This document shows, piece after piece, positions 1 through 12,100 of a stretch of 64,000 bases of DNA. The notes beneath the pieces were generated by a model. It worked only from the letters and a program-made list of their open reading frames with translations. It had not been told where the DNA came from and did no database searches. Both the position numbers and the translations under genes were made by a program. The stretch is from Lineus longissimus (lineage: Eukaryota; Nemertea; Pilidiophora; Heteronemertea; Lineidae): the NCBI RefSeq assembly GCF_910592395.1, contig NC_088319.1, positions 994,001 to 1,058,000 on the forward strand, in the 5' to 3' direction. Every line of letters starts with the position of its first letter. The stretch's first letter is position 1.

Positions 1-1660
1 AAGGTTCAAATTCACTGCACTACATTGATGTACATAAATGTATACAATGGATATTAAAAGGCGAAAATTTTGTTTTTGTCAGAAAGCAGGAATCGACAAA
101 AACCTCTAAGTTGGTGTTTGAGGAAGTGAAAAACACAAACTTGTTTAGATAATCTACGTATTTATTGATGGGTATTTCTATCTATTATAGCGTGCTGGAC
201 AAAATATATAGATGAACTTTTTCAAAGTATCATAATTTCTAGTTACACGTGCATTCTAATGGTTTATTTACATACATGTAAATACCTAGGGCAGGGTGGA
301 GAAGCATTTACTGGATCAGACATTTAAAAATTCCCATATTTTTATTAACCTCTCATGAGAGGATTCCTGTAATCGAAATACTTCATTTAAGTATTACAAA
401 TGATTGAGTCAAATCTCGGTCCATTTTGATGGTCACATTCGTATGGCTAAAACGTTTTGAGGTGATAAATGCACATTTTTGAGTATTTCAAAAAGAAATT
501 TGGGACACATGTACCTTTGAACATGAACACATGACAATCAACGTCAATAATGAAAAGGTCAGAGTATAAACCGTATCGAAATTGGTTAAGTTTTCTTTAG
601 ATATTCCTCAATTTTGTGACACCGACCTACTAAAATCATAAAAGTAGGTCACATCAACGATGTTGCCATAGGCTTTTCAACAAGGATTTGTTGCTTGGTA
701 AAAAATCTCTCAAATCTAACGACTCAAATTTATTTCTTAAAATTTGTTTGAGAACTTTGAACAAATTATGTGATCAGAGTACATGTAGCGTTTGTGAGGA
801 TAAAAGATTCTTGTACAGTAGTCTCCACAGATTTGTATAAAATTGTATAACTGTATATTTGCATATTACTGATTCAATCAATATTGATATTTTTTTAACT
901 TTATGAGTAAATTTTTATGTAAATTATTGTAAAAACTATAAAAGCCGCGTTAATATATGATTATGTATAAAACAGATCAAGACAAATTACATCCATTGCA
1001 TAGTTTGTGAATGCGTAGATATGTATGCTACTCAATAATTGGGTAAGTACCCCCCTCCCCCCCCCCCCGAAAGATCCCACCAATATAGATATCTGCACTT
1101 ATAGTCCATATAGACTTGCTTCTTCCCTGAAAACTACTCCTTGGATAACACTGGAAGTGACAAGGCCTGGTTCCACTGGGACATTTCTCCACTGCCGTAG
1201 TGCACAAACTACTTGAACACATGTTCAGTTTTGGGAATTCAAATTACCTGTCGGCGAGGTTGGTCTTGATTCCCAACAGCGGGAAAAGGCCATTGTGGAA
1301 TAAGGCATCCCGTAGGCCCCCCCCCCTCCCTCATTTGTTGTCGTTATGAATAAAGGGCTCATAGTGCACAGGACATAAGTGCAATTTTGAAGAAACTGAT
1401 TTGGCGACAAGAGCAGGTGGACAGTGCTGCCATCTATCATAGGACGCATGCATTAATAGTGTATTTGTGTCATCAGCCCTTCAAATACAATACAAGTACA
1501 GTTCTTATGATTGATGGCAACACTCTGTACTGCTCTTGTCGGCAATTTAAAAAAAAATTGTACTTACGTCATGTGTGCTCCAAGCTCTTCAAATGCTGCA
1601 GGATACCACACACAATTCCCAGCAGATTCCTACTTTAGATTATCTGCTTTTGTGAAACAT
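1..1660. other. Intergenic, AT-rich, nothing recognised
   Basis: No convincing coding potential, RNA gene or repeat on either strand. Short open frames near 1025-1640 lack codon-like composition. Two C-runs (about 1052-1068 and 1317-1327) are low-complexity. Confidence 0.6.
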
Positions 1661-1666
1661 GACGGC

Positions 1667-2135
1667 GGGTTTACATATGATTCACAATGTCACTTGTCAC
1701 AGCTCACATATAAAATGTCACTTGTCACAGCTCACATATAAAATGTCACTTGTCATGAACACGTTTGTTTATTCACTTTGCCTTGTAAACATGTCACAAG
1801 GTTGACCAGTGACAACAAGAATCTAAATAAACATGTCACAAGGGTGAACAGTGACAACAAGAATCTAAATAAACATGTCACAAGGGTGAACAGTGACAAC
1901 AAGAATCTAAATAAACATGTCACAAGGTTGACCAGTGACAACAAGAATCTAAATAAACATGTCACAAGGTTGACCAGTGACAACAAGAATCTAAATAAAC
2001 ATGTCACAAGGGTGAACAGTGACAACGAGAATCTAAATAGCCTGCTTTTTGAAATGACGCGTTTGTTTTTCTTGTCACGAATGACAGATAAAAATTGACA
2101 AGTCACAAGTGGAAAAGTGAACTCTATGTAAACCC
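1667..2135. mobile_element. Inverted-repeat element with internal minisatellites
   Basis: The ends are inverted: GGGTTTACAT at 1667 and ATGTAAACCC ending at 2135. Inside are 28-bp repeats (1682-1760, three copies, core CACTTGTCACAGCTCACAT) and about six copies of a 42-bp unit (1786-2040, core CATGTCACAAGG.TGA.CAG). Because 42 is a multiple of three, both strands stay open for over 100 codons; I treat these frames as by-products. Confidence 0.5.
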
Positions 2136-2372
2136 AACCATTAGGGAAACATCAAGGTAGCTGTAAAGCATTGGTCTATATTGACATTTGTAGCATAATA
2201 CAAGGCACTTTATACTGGCACAACTTACTGTCAATTCTGGCAGACAGTTTCATTTGGTCAGTCATATCCATCTACACCAGGGCAACTTTTTCACCACGAA
2301 CTTTGAGAAAGTTTTCGGTGACTTTGGAAAGTTTTAAAATTTGCGATGGTCTCTCAACACCTTGGCCAAAAT
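1768..2372 (-). promoter_or_regulatory. Likely perlecan 3' UTR with candidate polyadenylation signal at 1768-1773
   Basis: Reading on from the stop, the first AATAAA hexamer on the minus strand is at 1773-1768, about 600 bases downstream. No earlier AATAAA or ATTAAA was found. If used, the 3' UTR would contain the whole 42-bp minisatellite at 1786-2040. Transcript data would decide this. Confidence 0.3.
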
Positions 2373-3161
2373 TTAGTGACATGGCTGGATATTATATCCA
2401 GTGACAGCTGTTCTTTGCACGTTTAGTACACTCCCCTCCATGAATTTGATGTCCTTTATGCAGCCATGGAAACCGTTTCTATAGCGACCTGCAGTCATGA
2501 ACTTGAAATCTGGTACGCCACCCATGTAGATGTTGCCCTTCGTGTTCAACATCTGGAGAATTCCCGCCGAATCACCAGATTCATCAACCTCCGTATCCAC
2601 GCTAAGCTTCCCATGCTTCCCAGTCCTGGAACAAGAAAACCCCAATAAAGTGATCTTATCCTGCCTTGAACATTGTGGGCCGAGTCTCCAGCTGTGGACT
2701 TCAGTGGCTTCGACACTTGGCCAACAGTCCTGAGGTGACCCGCGACTGGCATGAGACTCTCAAGAGTTCTCTTTGCTTTATATGCCTTACTTTCTCAGTG
2801 GCTACCAGTCTTAGTGGCTGCCACCAGATTGATCTATATCAAAACACTTACCTCTCAGCTTTGACCTTATGAAACCTCCCATCGCTAAACTTCAACCTCG
2901 TCACAATACTAGCAATACCGCTGCCGAGCTCGTAGCTAAACTCGACGTGGCCGTCCCTCAGGGCAATAGCAAGGTAGTCGCTACCTTGACCCGAGGTTAG
3001 AGGATCCTGTCCATGCCAGAAGATGAGACCTTCTGTTTTGTTCGTTGCGAAGGACAGTTCGATGACTTCCTTTAGCTGGCTGCTGCGGTGCGGCAGGAAG
3101 GTGGTCGGGAATTCCATAAAGCCGTCGCCCTGAAGATACACCGCACGATGGACTACGACAG
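2373..3161 (-). CDS. HSPG2: Perlecan LG3 and C-terminus (exons 2852-3161 and 2373-2625)
   Basis: The last LG domain. Exon 2852-3161 (310 bases): [64 protein letters not shown]. Terminal exon 2373-2625 (253 bases): [49 protein letters not shown], ending [10 protein letters not shown] and a stop. Vertebrate LG3 has the same run (WHRVTALREG, GSVYIGGAPD, a final CP near the end), so the stop is in the expected place. Confidence 0.95.
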
Positions 3162-6100
3162 CTGAAATTAAACAGACAAGGACTCAATGAAAAACAATGG
3201 GACACGGGCTCACTGGTGTGAAGGGGTTGATGAATGGTCGTAAGAGAGGGATGAGGCATGGGGGATAAAACTGACTGTGAACAACTTGGGCCTGCGTCCT
3301 GAGGCACGGTTCATCCAAAGGATAATTGCCACTGTTGACAGCAGCAAAGATCACTCATTGGCAGTGTGGTTCAGACGCAAAGCTATGCACTTTAAAGGGA
3401 CAACTGGGGCTTGATATTTATCTGACCAGGAGGATAATTTCCTCGCATGCCACCATGCACCGCCACTGGTAGAATCACACTTATGCTGATCTATGATAGT
3501 GACCTTTGTCATTATTGCGAGGCAGTTTTGGGCATGGCATTCGAATTTCAGGCAGGCCAATGTCAAGGCCAGTTGTTCATTGTAGTCCAAGGCTTTTTCC
3601 TGTTTGGAGAAGTAACGGTTGTGCTGGAAGCAGTTCGTGTTTGAAAAACCAACATCTCGAGATGCCCTTGTTGTCCCTTTAAATGAATGGTACCATCAAA
3701 GTTTGCGACCTGATCCGTGTTCGTGTCCAGTGCCATAATTTAATGATTTAGATCCTACCTTCTTGGCAGTTACGTCCCATGAATCCGAGCCGACAGCGAC
3801 ACTTGTAACCGGTCGCACCAAGGGCCTGGCATTCTCCGCCATTCTTGCAGGGACTGTGTGTGATGCAGACGTTAATCTCGATCTCACAATGTCGACCTAA
3901 AACACGACACAAGAAATATCAGACAAGTGTCGTCATTTCCTTCACTACCGTAGGGTTTTGGAAGTAGACAATACCCCTTGCCCGCACCCAGTATAGAATG
4001 GGCGGATCCCTACTTGGTTTCGGGAAAGTTTCATTGCAAAGTAGCTGGTACTACCCTACCTGGGAACGAGGTCTCCATTGAAGCGAGTGCAGTGCTACCA
4101 TCTAATTTTTCAGGGTTAAGGAACAAACAAGCTCGTGACAAGTAAACTTCGACATGTGACAATGAGAATCCAACACAACCAAATTTCGATTTGAAACAAG
4201 GAATTTTTCATTTTTTAAAAAAATTCTTGTTTTCTATTTGTGCGAATCTCACCTGTATGGGTCGCCGGACACTGACAGGTGTAACCAATTTCATCATCCG
4301 CTTGACAAGCACCGCCATTGGAACATGGCCGCCGACTGCATGGTAGGTTATCGCCACAGTCGAGGATGTTGGCGCTTCCGATGGCCGATGCGATCAACAC
4401 CAAAGACTTTTTATTGATAGTGATCTGAAAAAAAGAAATGTTTTTCACACTTAAGGTCAGCTTCGTTCATTGATATCGATAACATGTAGCCCTCTGGGAA
4501 GTAGGCCTAAACATGGCTGTAAGGCACCAGAGTGACGGAACTTGGTTAGTAGAGAGTCTTTAAATCCATACACACAAAACCTTGCTGCGATGAGCAATGG
4601 AAAGATTGCCTGTCTGTGGCTATATTGGTCATCACTAGGTTAACGTCAATGAATGTAGGTTGCAGTGATTACCAATTCACCACAGGTATCTGCGATGACC
4701 CAACAATTAACCAAAGAGAGAGTCGCCGGAACCCCAAAAGGCGCCCAACCCAGAACCCCAAAAGGCGCCCAACCCAGAACCCCAAAAGGCGCCCAACCCA
4801 GAACCCCAAAAGGCGCCCAACCCAGAACCCCAAAAGGCGCCCAACCCAGAACCCCAAAAGGCGCCCAACCCAGAACCCCAAAAGGCGCCCAACCCAGAAC
4901 CCCAAAAGACGCTCAACCTAGAACCCCAAAAGGCACCCAACCCAGAACCCAAAAGGCGCCCAACCTAGAACCCCAAAAGACACCCAACCCAGAACCCCAA
5001 AAGGTGCCCAACCTAGAACCCCAAAAGGCACCCAACAGAGCACCCCAAAAGGCACCCAACCCAGAACCCCAAAAGGCACCCAACCCAGAACCCCAAAAGG
5101 CGCCCAACCCAGAACCCCAAAAGGCACCTAAACCAGAACCCCAAAAGGCACCCAACCCAGAACCCCAAAAGGCGCCCAACCCAGAACCCCAAAAGTCACC
5201 CAACCCAGAACCCAAAAAGGCGCCCAACCCAATACCCAAAAAGGCGCCCAACCCATAACCTCAGACACTTCTACCTCGGTTCTTTCTTACATTTGAGCTC
5301 CCCCTCGCAGTGTCATATGACAAGCGTTGGCGACATTGAGGTATCAATTCCTTTAACAAGTGCTCACAATAGATAACGCAGAGATACACCTTGGTATAAA
5401 CCAGCGGTAGCGCAGTGGAAGGGAGTCGGCCTCATGACCAAGAGGTTGTGGGTTCGACTCCCAGCCGAGTCATTGCTGGTTTCCCTACTGGTCAAGTTCA
5501 AGGGGGCGCCTTCTGGCTGCTCCTTGCATACAGCCTTGAAATCCCCGACTGATTACTGTGGGGACCAGGGTAATACATGTAGTATGGTATCCCAAAAGCC
5601 CTTTGAATAGGGGAACATGGAAAAGCTCTCTACAGGGTGGCCCAGAAAACCTTTCCCTTGCACAATAGAATTATATTGTGCATCCATTGTGTCAGGGAAA
5701 AGTTTTCTGGACCACCCTGTATAGAACTCCGTATCATTATTATCATTACCCTCGTGACGCAGCCAACGAAGCCGACATCGACACCGACGCCAGCACTGAT
5801 GACCTCGCCCTGGTCCACGCCTCCAAGATACAGCTGCCGCTTCATGTTGAGACCGAGAGTATTGCCGGGAGAAGAGCCTGAAACATCACAAAACATTTTC
5901 ATAAACATCATATTTTCAAATTTCGCAAAACCAACAAAATTTCTTTACAACATACCATCAAATATGAGTTGCAATATTTAGGCTTTGAATACACTCTAAG
6001 ATCACTTCTATAAGACAACTCAAATGATAGGCCTACATGTACATGGACGAGATGTAGCATATAGTTTTGGTGTCACTGAATATTTGTAAACGTACATTGG

Positions 6101-9100
6101 CGGCTTCTCTAAATATGTTATATAGCTTTGGAGTAAGCAAATGACTGGTCATATAGAGGAGATTTTAGAGTATTGATTGCGCTCATCATAAAATATTGTG
6201 AATGGATACATGTAGTTTACAAATACAAAACAGAGAACAAATGTAACTTCCAACACAATTCATTTCAAGGCCTTTACATTTATAAGTGCTGATGCAACAC
6301 AGAAAACAGGTTGAGACTGACGATTGATCACAATTTTACACTGAAATGTGAACCGAGTTTTTACAACAAACTTACACCATGCACTGCAAGGTTGATAGCA
6401 TTTCAGAATACAAATTGACATTCAAATATAGGCATACTACTCAAGGGCACGTGCAGTGTGCACCAGGGCACCAGGGCACCAGGGCACCAGTAGGAACATG
6501 CGCGGTGACAATGTTGTCCAACACAAAAGGTCCCATCAGCAAACAAGTTAGATGCAAACATAAGCAATAACAGCACAGAATACAATAAGAATATGCAACA
6601 ACAGCACATAACAGCACATAACAGCACATAACAGCAAAATGAATAGACAATAACAGCACATAACAGCAATATGTATACAACAGTTCTCAAAGAGCAAATG
6701 TGACCCGTCACAGCAAAACTAGGCCCATGTCGTACAGAAGATGAGCCTAAATGACACCAGGAGATAATGGAAGAAATTGATGTGCTCATATTTTACAAAA
6801 GGCAGACAGTAGAGAAATGAACAAACAGTCTGTCTCATCAACCTACCAAGCTCAGAGCGACATGTGCCTGGTTTTGCTGTGATGGGTCACAAATATACTA
6901 GCAGCATCGCAAGCATACACATGCACTTATTACTGGTGCTGTTCAGCTGAAGTTCGATCTACTTGGCTAATAGAGGGCACTGTCAAAGAGATCTCAGTAT
7001 TATTCATCACGGTCCGAAAGCATGCACAGATGCAACAATCAGGAGCCGTTTAGATTTCAGTCGCTTCCTCAGGTATGAGGTTGGTCTTCAGGCTTGAAGA
7101 TCTTCCTCAGAAGAGCATTATATGCACAAAGCATTGCCTACTGTGTTAGCCAAAATAGTACAGAGTAACGCCTATGGAAAAAACCCTTCTACCAGAAAAG
7201 GCACAGCTAAGCCTCATCAAACTTACATGTGAAATTACGCGAGAACTGATTTAACAAGCAAGTATAACCTATAAGTAATAACAAAATAAAACTCTTTAAC
7301 ACAACTTTCTGATCTAATAATTTATCAGTTACAGCGACCAATCATCATTTGGGACTTTCGTGTAAGCAAACTGCGGCTGTTTTCAGATCACATTTTGAAT
7401 GTTCAGAGTCTTTGACGGCGTGTTGCTATGACCACCTCTAAGGTAGGCCTACTTGTGATCAAGACCGGTTGTTTGCAGGAGACGGTCAAGCATTTACCAG
7501 TTACCCAGCCATGGGGTTGTGATCACGATCGCCAGTCACTGTGATTTAAATCCCTTGTTTGTGGAGATCTTTAATTTGGAAATGTTTTTGATTGAAATAA
7601 GAATACAAGTAGTTGTGTCGTTTCCACATACAATCACGGATTGACCATAGGCTCCACCATTTTGGCTGGAACTTGAAATCCTATTGCAATCAGAACTCCT
7701 TCAAAATGAAGTGGATGCCAATTTCAAGGGCAGGAGTCGGTTCTCTGTTTTCCAGATAACAGACTCCTGATGTTTTAAATGGGCGTTCACTTCATTGTGA
7801 ATGACTTCTAATTGCATTAGGAGTTCAAGTTTGAGCCAAAATGGGGGTAGGCCTACCCATCAGGCCTACCCATCATCACCCTCAAACAAGTAAAACAGAC
7901 ATGGGGGGCAAGCTATTGTTATCATGCAACTAAAGGTGAGGCACCATTGGAGTCGGGCAAACCCACAAGGCGCAATGAATGTAATCTACGTGAAATCTAC
8001 ATGCATAATTCATTAGGATGAATGCAGGAGCAAAAACAAGCAGTTACATGAGCTCATCCACAATGACACTACATGACAGGACAGACAACACCAACTTAAA
8101 CAGTGCACATAACGTAATATTGCCATAGAAAATACTTTGTAGAAGGTTCATTGTATTTAGCCGATCTTGGTTGCAGTTTCACATTGGCCCATTGTACGTA
8201 ATATACCCATTGTACAGGTACCCTTCTACCGCTTATAGCGTTGACACAGCATATTTGCAACATACTGCTCTCAGAGTACATTTAAAATCATTGAGCAAAA
8301 CAGTCCAGTTGTATGGGCCCTTTGCCAGATATGCTGGTACCACCGAGGTCGGACCAACAAACCATCTTTACAATAGATCTTCACGGTTGAAGACGCCAGA
8401 CAATGGCTCGAGAGGCATTGCCTGGCGTCATAGACCATAAAACCAATTATAAAGGTAGTTAATTTTGCCGTCCCTAGGTGGTACAGGCATATCTGGAAAA
8501 GGGCCTATTCTAACCTCAGTCATTACTGAATTGGTGTGCAGGAAAACCTCACACAGAAGAACTGTTAGCTAGGGAGTTCTCTGAGGGGGGGGGGGCATGA
8601 CACCACTTTTCCCAAAAACTTACATGAAGTTTTTCACTGACATCTGGGGGCGGGGGGGTATTTGCCCCCAGCCCCCAAGTAAATACAGCCCTGTCTTGAG
8701 ATGCACATGACTTACCAAGTAACGATGTAGGGATAAAATGATTTGGTTTAAAGCTGAACTGTCATCTGATACACCCAAACTCACCTCTGCAATGTCCCCT
8801 CCCCAACAGTCCACACAAACAATACTGTGCTCTAGCATAACTGGATTTAACTTCAAATTTGCTTTAGCCTTAACATAACCCTACAGGAATCACTGGGTGT
8901 ATGGGTATAAGGAGACAGTTCAGCTCAAATGGTCAATATCATCAATGGAAAATGCAGACCTGAAACTGAAATCACCCTAGGAAAGTTTGCCATGTAAATG
9001 AGATTGCGGGTAGGCATGGTTAAGGACACCACATAGCATGGTCAGATGAAAAAACCGAACATTCTAAATCTGCACAGCAAACAGGCGATTTTAGTTGCTG

Positions 9101-12100
9101 TGACCTACGATCATCATCGCATACGACAAGAATCTCCTGTTTGCAGTGGTCATATGATCCCTGAGACCTGTAACACCCAGTCATTATCAGTTTTACCGGC
9201 AGACACGCGATATTCATCACGCATCGCGCAGTGATAGTCGTCACAGTTTACAGTGACGAAAATGCTTGTTTGCAGTTACCAAACATCTCGTAACATATAT
9301 GATATGATTACGACACACCCTGTGAGGCCTTGAAGTTCGCCATCCAACACAGACTCAGTTACATGGCAACATAAATCTATAGAAAACTCATAGCCAACTT
9401 TAAACCCCAGTCTGTCTTCTAGAGGACATAGTCCCACTGTTCACAAACTTGAGTCATGACAAATGCTAAGATGCCAGAGTTATTTTGATCCGATGACATC
9501 ATGACGTGATGTTCTTTGATGCATTACACAATGCAAGACACTGTGATGATGCTGTAGAATGCTGTACAGTAGTCTAATGAACAGTATGTACGTACGCAGA
9601 TACTGAAGTTGTTGAATGTAATTTTACGAGTGAAAATCTTAGGCCCTATCATACTGGGGTTTAAAGTCAAGTATCTTATCAATTATGCACAGAGTCAGAG
9701 CACGGCGCCAGCAGCTAAAGCTATGGTTAAGATGTTAGATAGAAAGCGCCACCTATTATCGAACTTACTCTCGGAAAGGGAGACCGCTAAAAAGAAAACA
9801 CGTCAACATTTGAATGGGTTGCATAGCAAAGGTTCGCGCAGGTTTTTTATCAAACGGAAAGTTTTTTGAAGTGTCAAGAGCCCAAGGCCTTAATTACATG
9901 TAGGTGGTGACTATTTACTATTTTACAGGATATCGCTTTATCTTTGGAAGAAATCGGGAAAATTAGGGATCCTTATCACAAGTAAGAAAAGAATTTGCGC
10001 TGTGATTTTTTATTTCTCGCCCTACCTTTGGTTGCAACTCCCCCGTTGATAGAAAGCGACCCATCGCGTTGGTTTCTCTCAAGGTGAACTAATGTCCACT
10101 TGTCCTGGATCAGGAGTTCATTGCTTCTAATCACTGCCACGCCTGAAAAACCAAGATAGGAAATCAGACACTTGAAGAAAATATGTTTGATCGGCGATGA
10201 AAGGGAAAGACACAGGACCACTAAGCCTGGTATGATGATGATGATGATGACTTACAACCCAGTGGATCATCTGAATCTCCAGCAACAAACACCAATGTCT
10301 GAACTCTGTGACAGAGCTAGCAGTATTGCAGTGGAGTTAAGTTACCTGCCAAGGATCATAAACTAAATCTTACCAGAGCCGCTGTCGAATCTGAACTCCA
10401 GTCTACGATTCTTGATCAATAACGCCATGAAATCTCCGCGGCCGTCCTGCTGTTGAGCATTGTAGAGAAGGATGCCGTCCTCGAGCGATTTTGGTTTGAA
10501 CAAGATCTCGATTTCCACGCCCATGGCAGCGTTCTGTAGCGGGTCGTAGGAGATATACGACGTCCTGTTGAAGGCAGGATCTTCGACTTTGATTCCTGGA
10601 AGGGCAACAATGTGGGGGTTAAATGTTTGACAGTTTAAAGGATTGTGCGTACTATTACCCACGATGCAGCTGGGTAGCGGTGCGATCTAAGGGACGTCAA
10701 TTGCGATTTGGACTGTAGATCAAGTTGACGTACGGTCAACAGTGAAGGTGTGATGTAATATGAACCGGGACCTTTTTCTCCTTGAATTGGAAAGGTGCTG
10801 CATATCTCCGGGTAAGTTCAAGACACTCACCTATCTGGCATCTCTCTCCAGTTTTACCGATCGGGCAAGCGCACTGGAATCCCTGGCCATTGGGCAAGTT
10901 GTAACATCGACCGCGGGAACCACACGCTCCAGGGAAGCAGCCCATACCGACCAACTCACAGTTGTACCCAGTGTACCCCTTCCTGCAGTGGCATTTATAG
11001 CCTTGGTCGGCGTTCGCCGGAACACAAGTGGCGCCATTTTGGCATGGGCGTTCTCGGCAGACAGGGTAGTCAGCGACGCCAACGATGGCAAGAGCAGCCT
11101 GGCCAAGATCGAGGGCAATTCCACGGACGTCTATTCTGCTGATTGCACCTGGAGGAAAAGGTAAGTTTATCAGTATTGGCTGTACTAAGTAAGATATGCT
11201 CTTCTTCCATTGAGCTGTCAAGAATCACCCTCTCTATCATAGGCCTATTGGGACTGACCAGGAATCGAACTCGGGACTGACCAGGAATCGAACTCGGGAC
11301 TGACCAGGAATCGAACTCGGGACTGACCAGGAATCGAACTCGGGACTGACCAGGAATCGAACTCGGGACTGACCAGGAATCGAACTCGGGACTGACCGGG
11401 AATCAAACCCGGGACCTCAAAGCTGCTGCTGATTCCACTGCACCACTTTGACAACTCTAACAGCTGGATCTTGAAGCAAACCACAACATTTTGGCACCAA
11501 CTGGTGTTATTGGCCGAGTGAACCTTACCATGGAAGACGCCATCACACACCTCTCACATTTGATCCTGGTAGCTTTTGCTGGTACAGGCAGCAGGTAGCT
11601 GATCACCAATTCTTGTCGCAAGCAACTGCGATTAACACCACAAACAAGTGATTACTATTGCATTTGATCACAATCGCAAGTGGCAGCCATTTAAATCACT
11701 GGTTTACAGGCACTTAAGAGTAAGAGCCTCTGCACTTACCAATGAAACCGGATGTGAATCCTGCCCTCCTGTTGATGATGTTATAATCTGGAACCCCACC
11801 GATGTACAGGAGCTGGGAGAGGTCAAGGCCTTGGAAACGACCTTGGGACGTCCCAGTGTACTCTTTACCATCAATCACCATGGTGCCTGAAACCGAATAT
11901 CAGTGACGCCAAAGATATATTTCTTCAAAATGTGTTTTTGGTGACGTTAAATCATGCATTTACCAAGTAAATCATAAAAATGTGTAACGTACTCCACAAC
12001 ATTTTTAGTCGTCTGATTTTTTGCAAATTTCATGTCATGGAATAACCGTCCTCTGCGAAAAACGATAAGATTTCATTGGAAAAACAGAAAATGAGCATCA

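Noticed and set aside
1753-2106. Opposed 106- and 117-codon frames
   Set aside because: Both come from the 42-bp minisatellite; open frames on both strands with a unit divisible by three are expected by chance.
4665-5258. 197-codon + strand frame of TPKGAQPR / EPQKAPNP repeats
   Set aside because: It is produced by a 24-bp repeat inside a perlecan intron and is antisense to the gene. Several other frames on both strands are equally open.
6403-6789. 128-codon Cys/Leu-rich minus frame
   Set aside because: Spans simple repeats and the TGTGACCC MITE within an intron; hydrophobic by composition, with no exon borders that fit the gene.
7020-10000. Hidden exon in the 4.1-kb LG2 intron
   Set aside because: Exons 10026-10142 and 5750-5877 join in frame and LG2 is complete without it. 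No cysteine-rich or LG-like frame with splice borders was seen.
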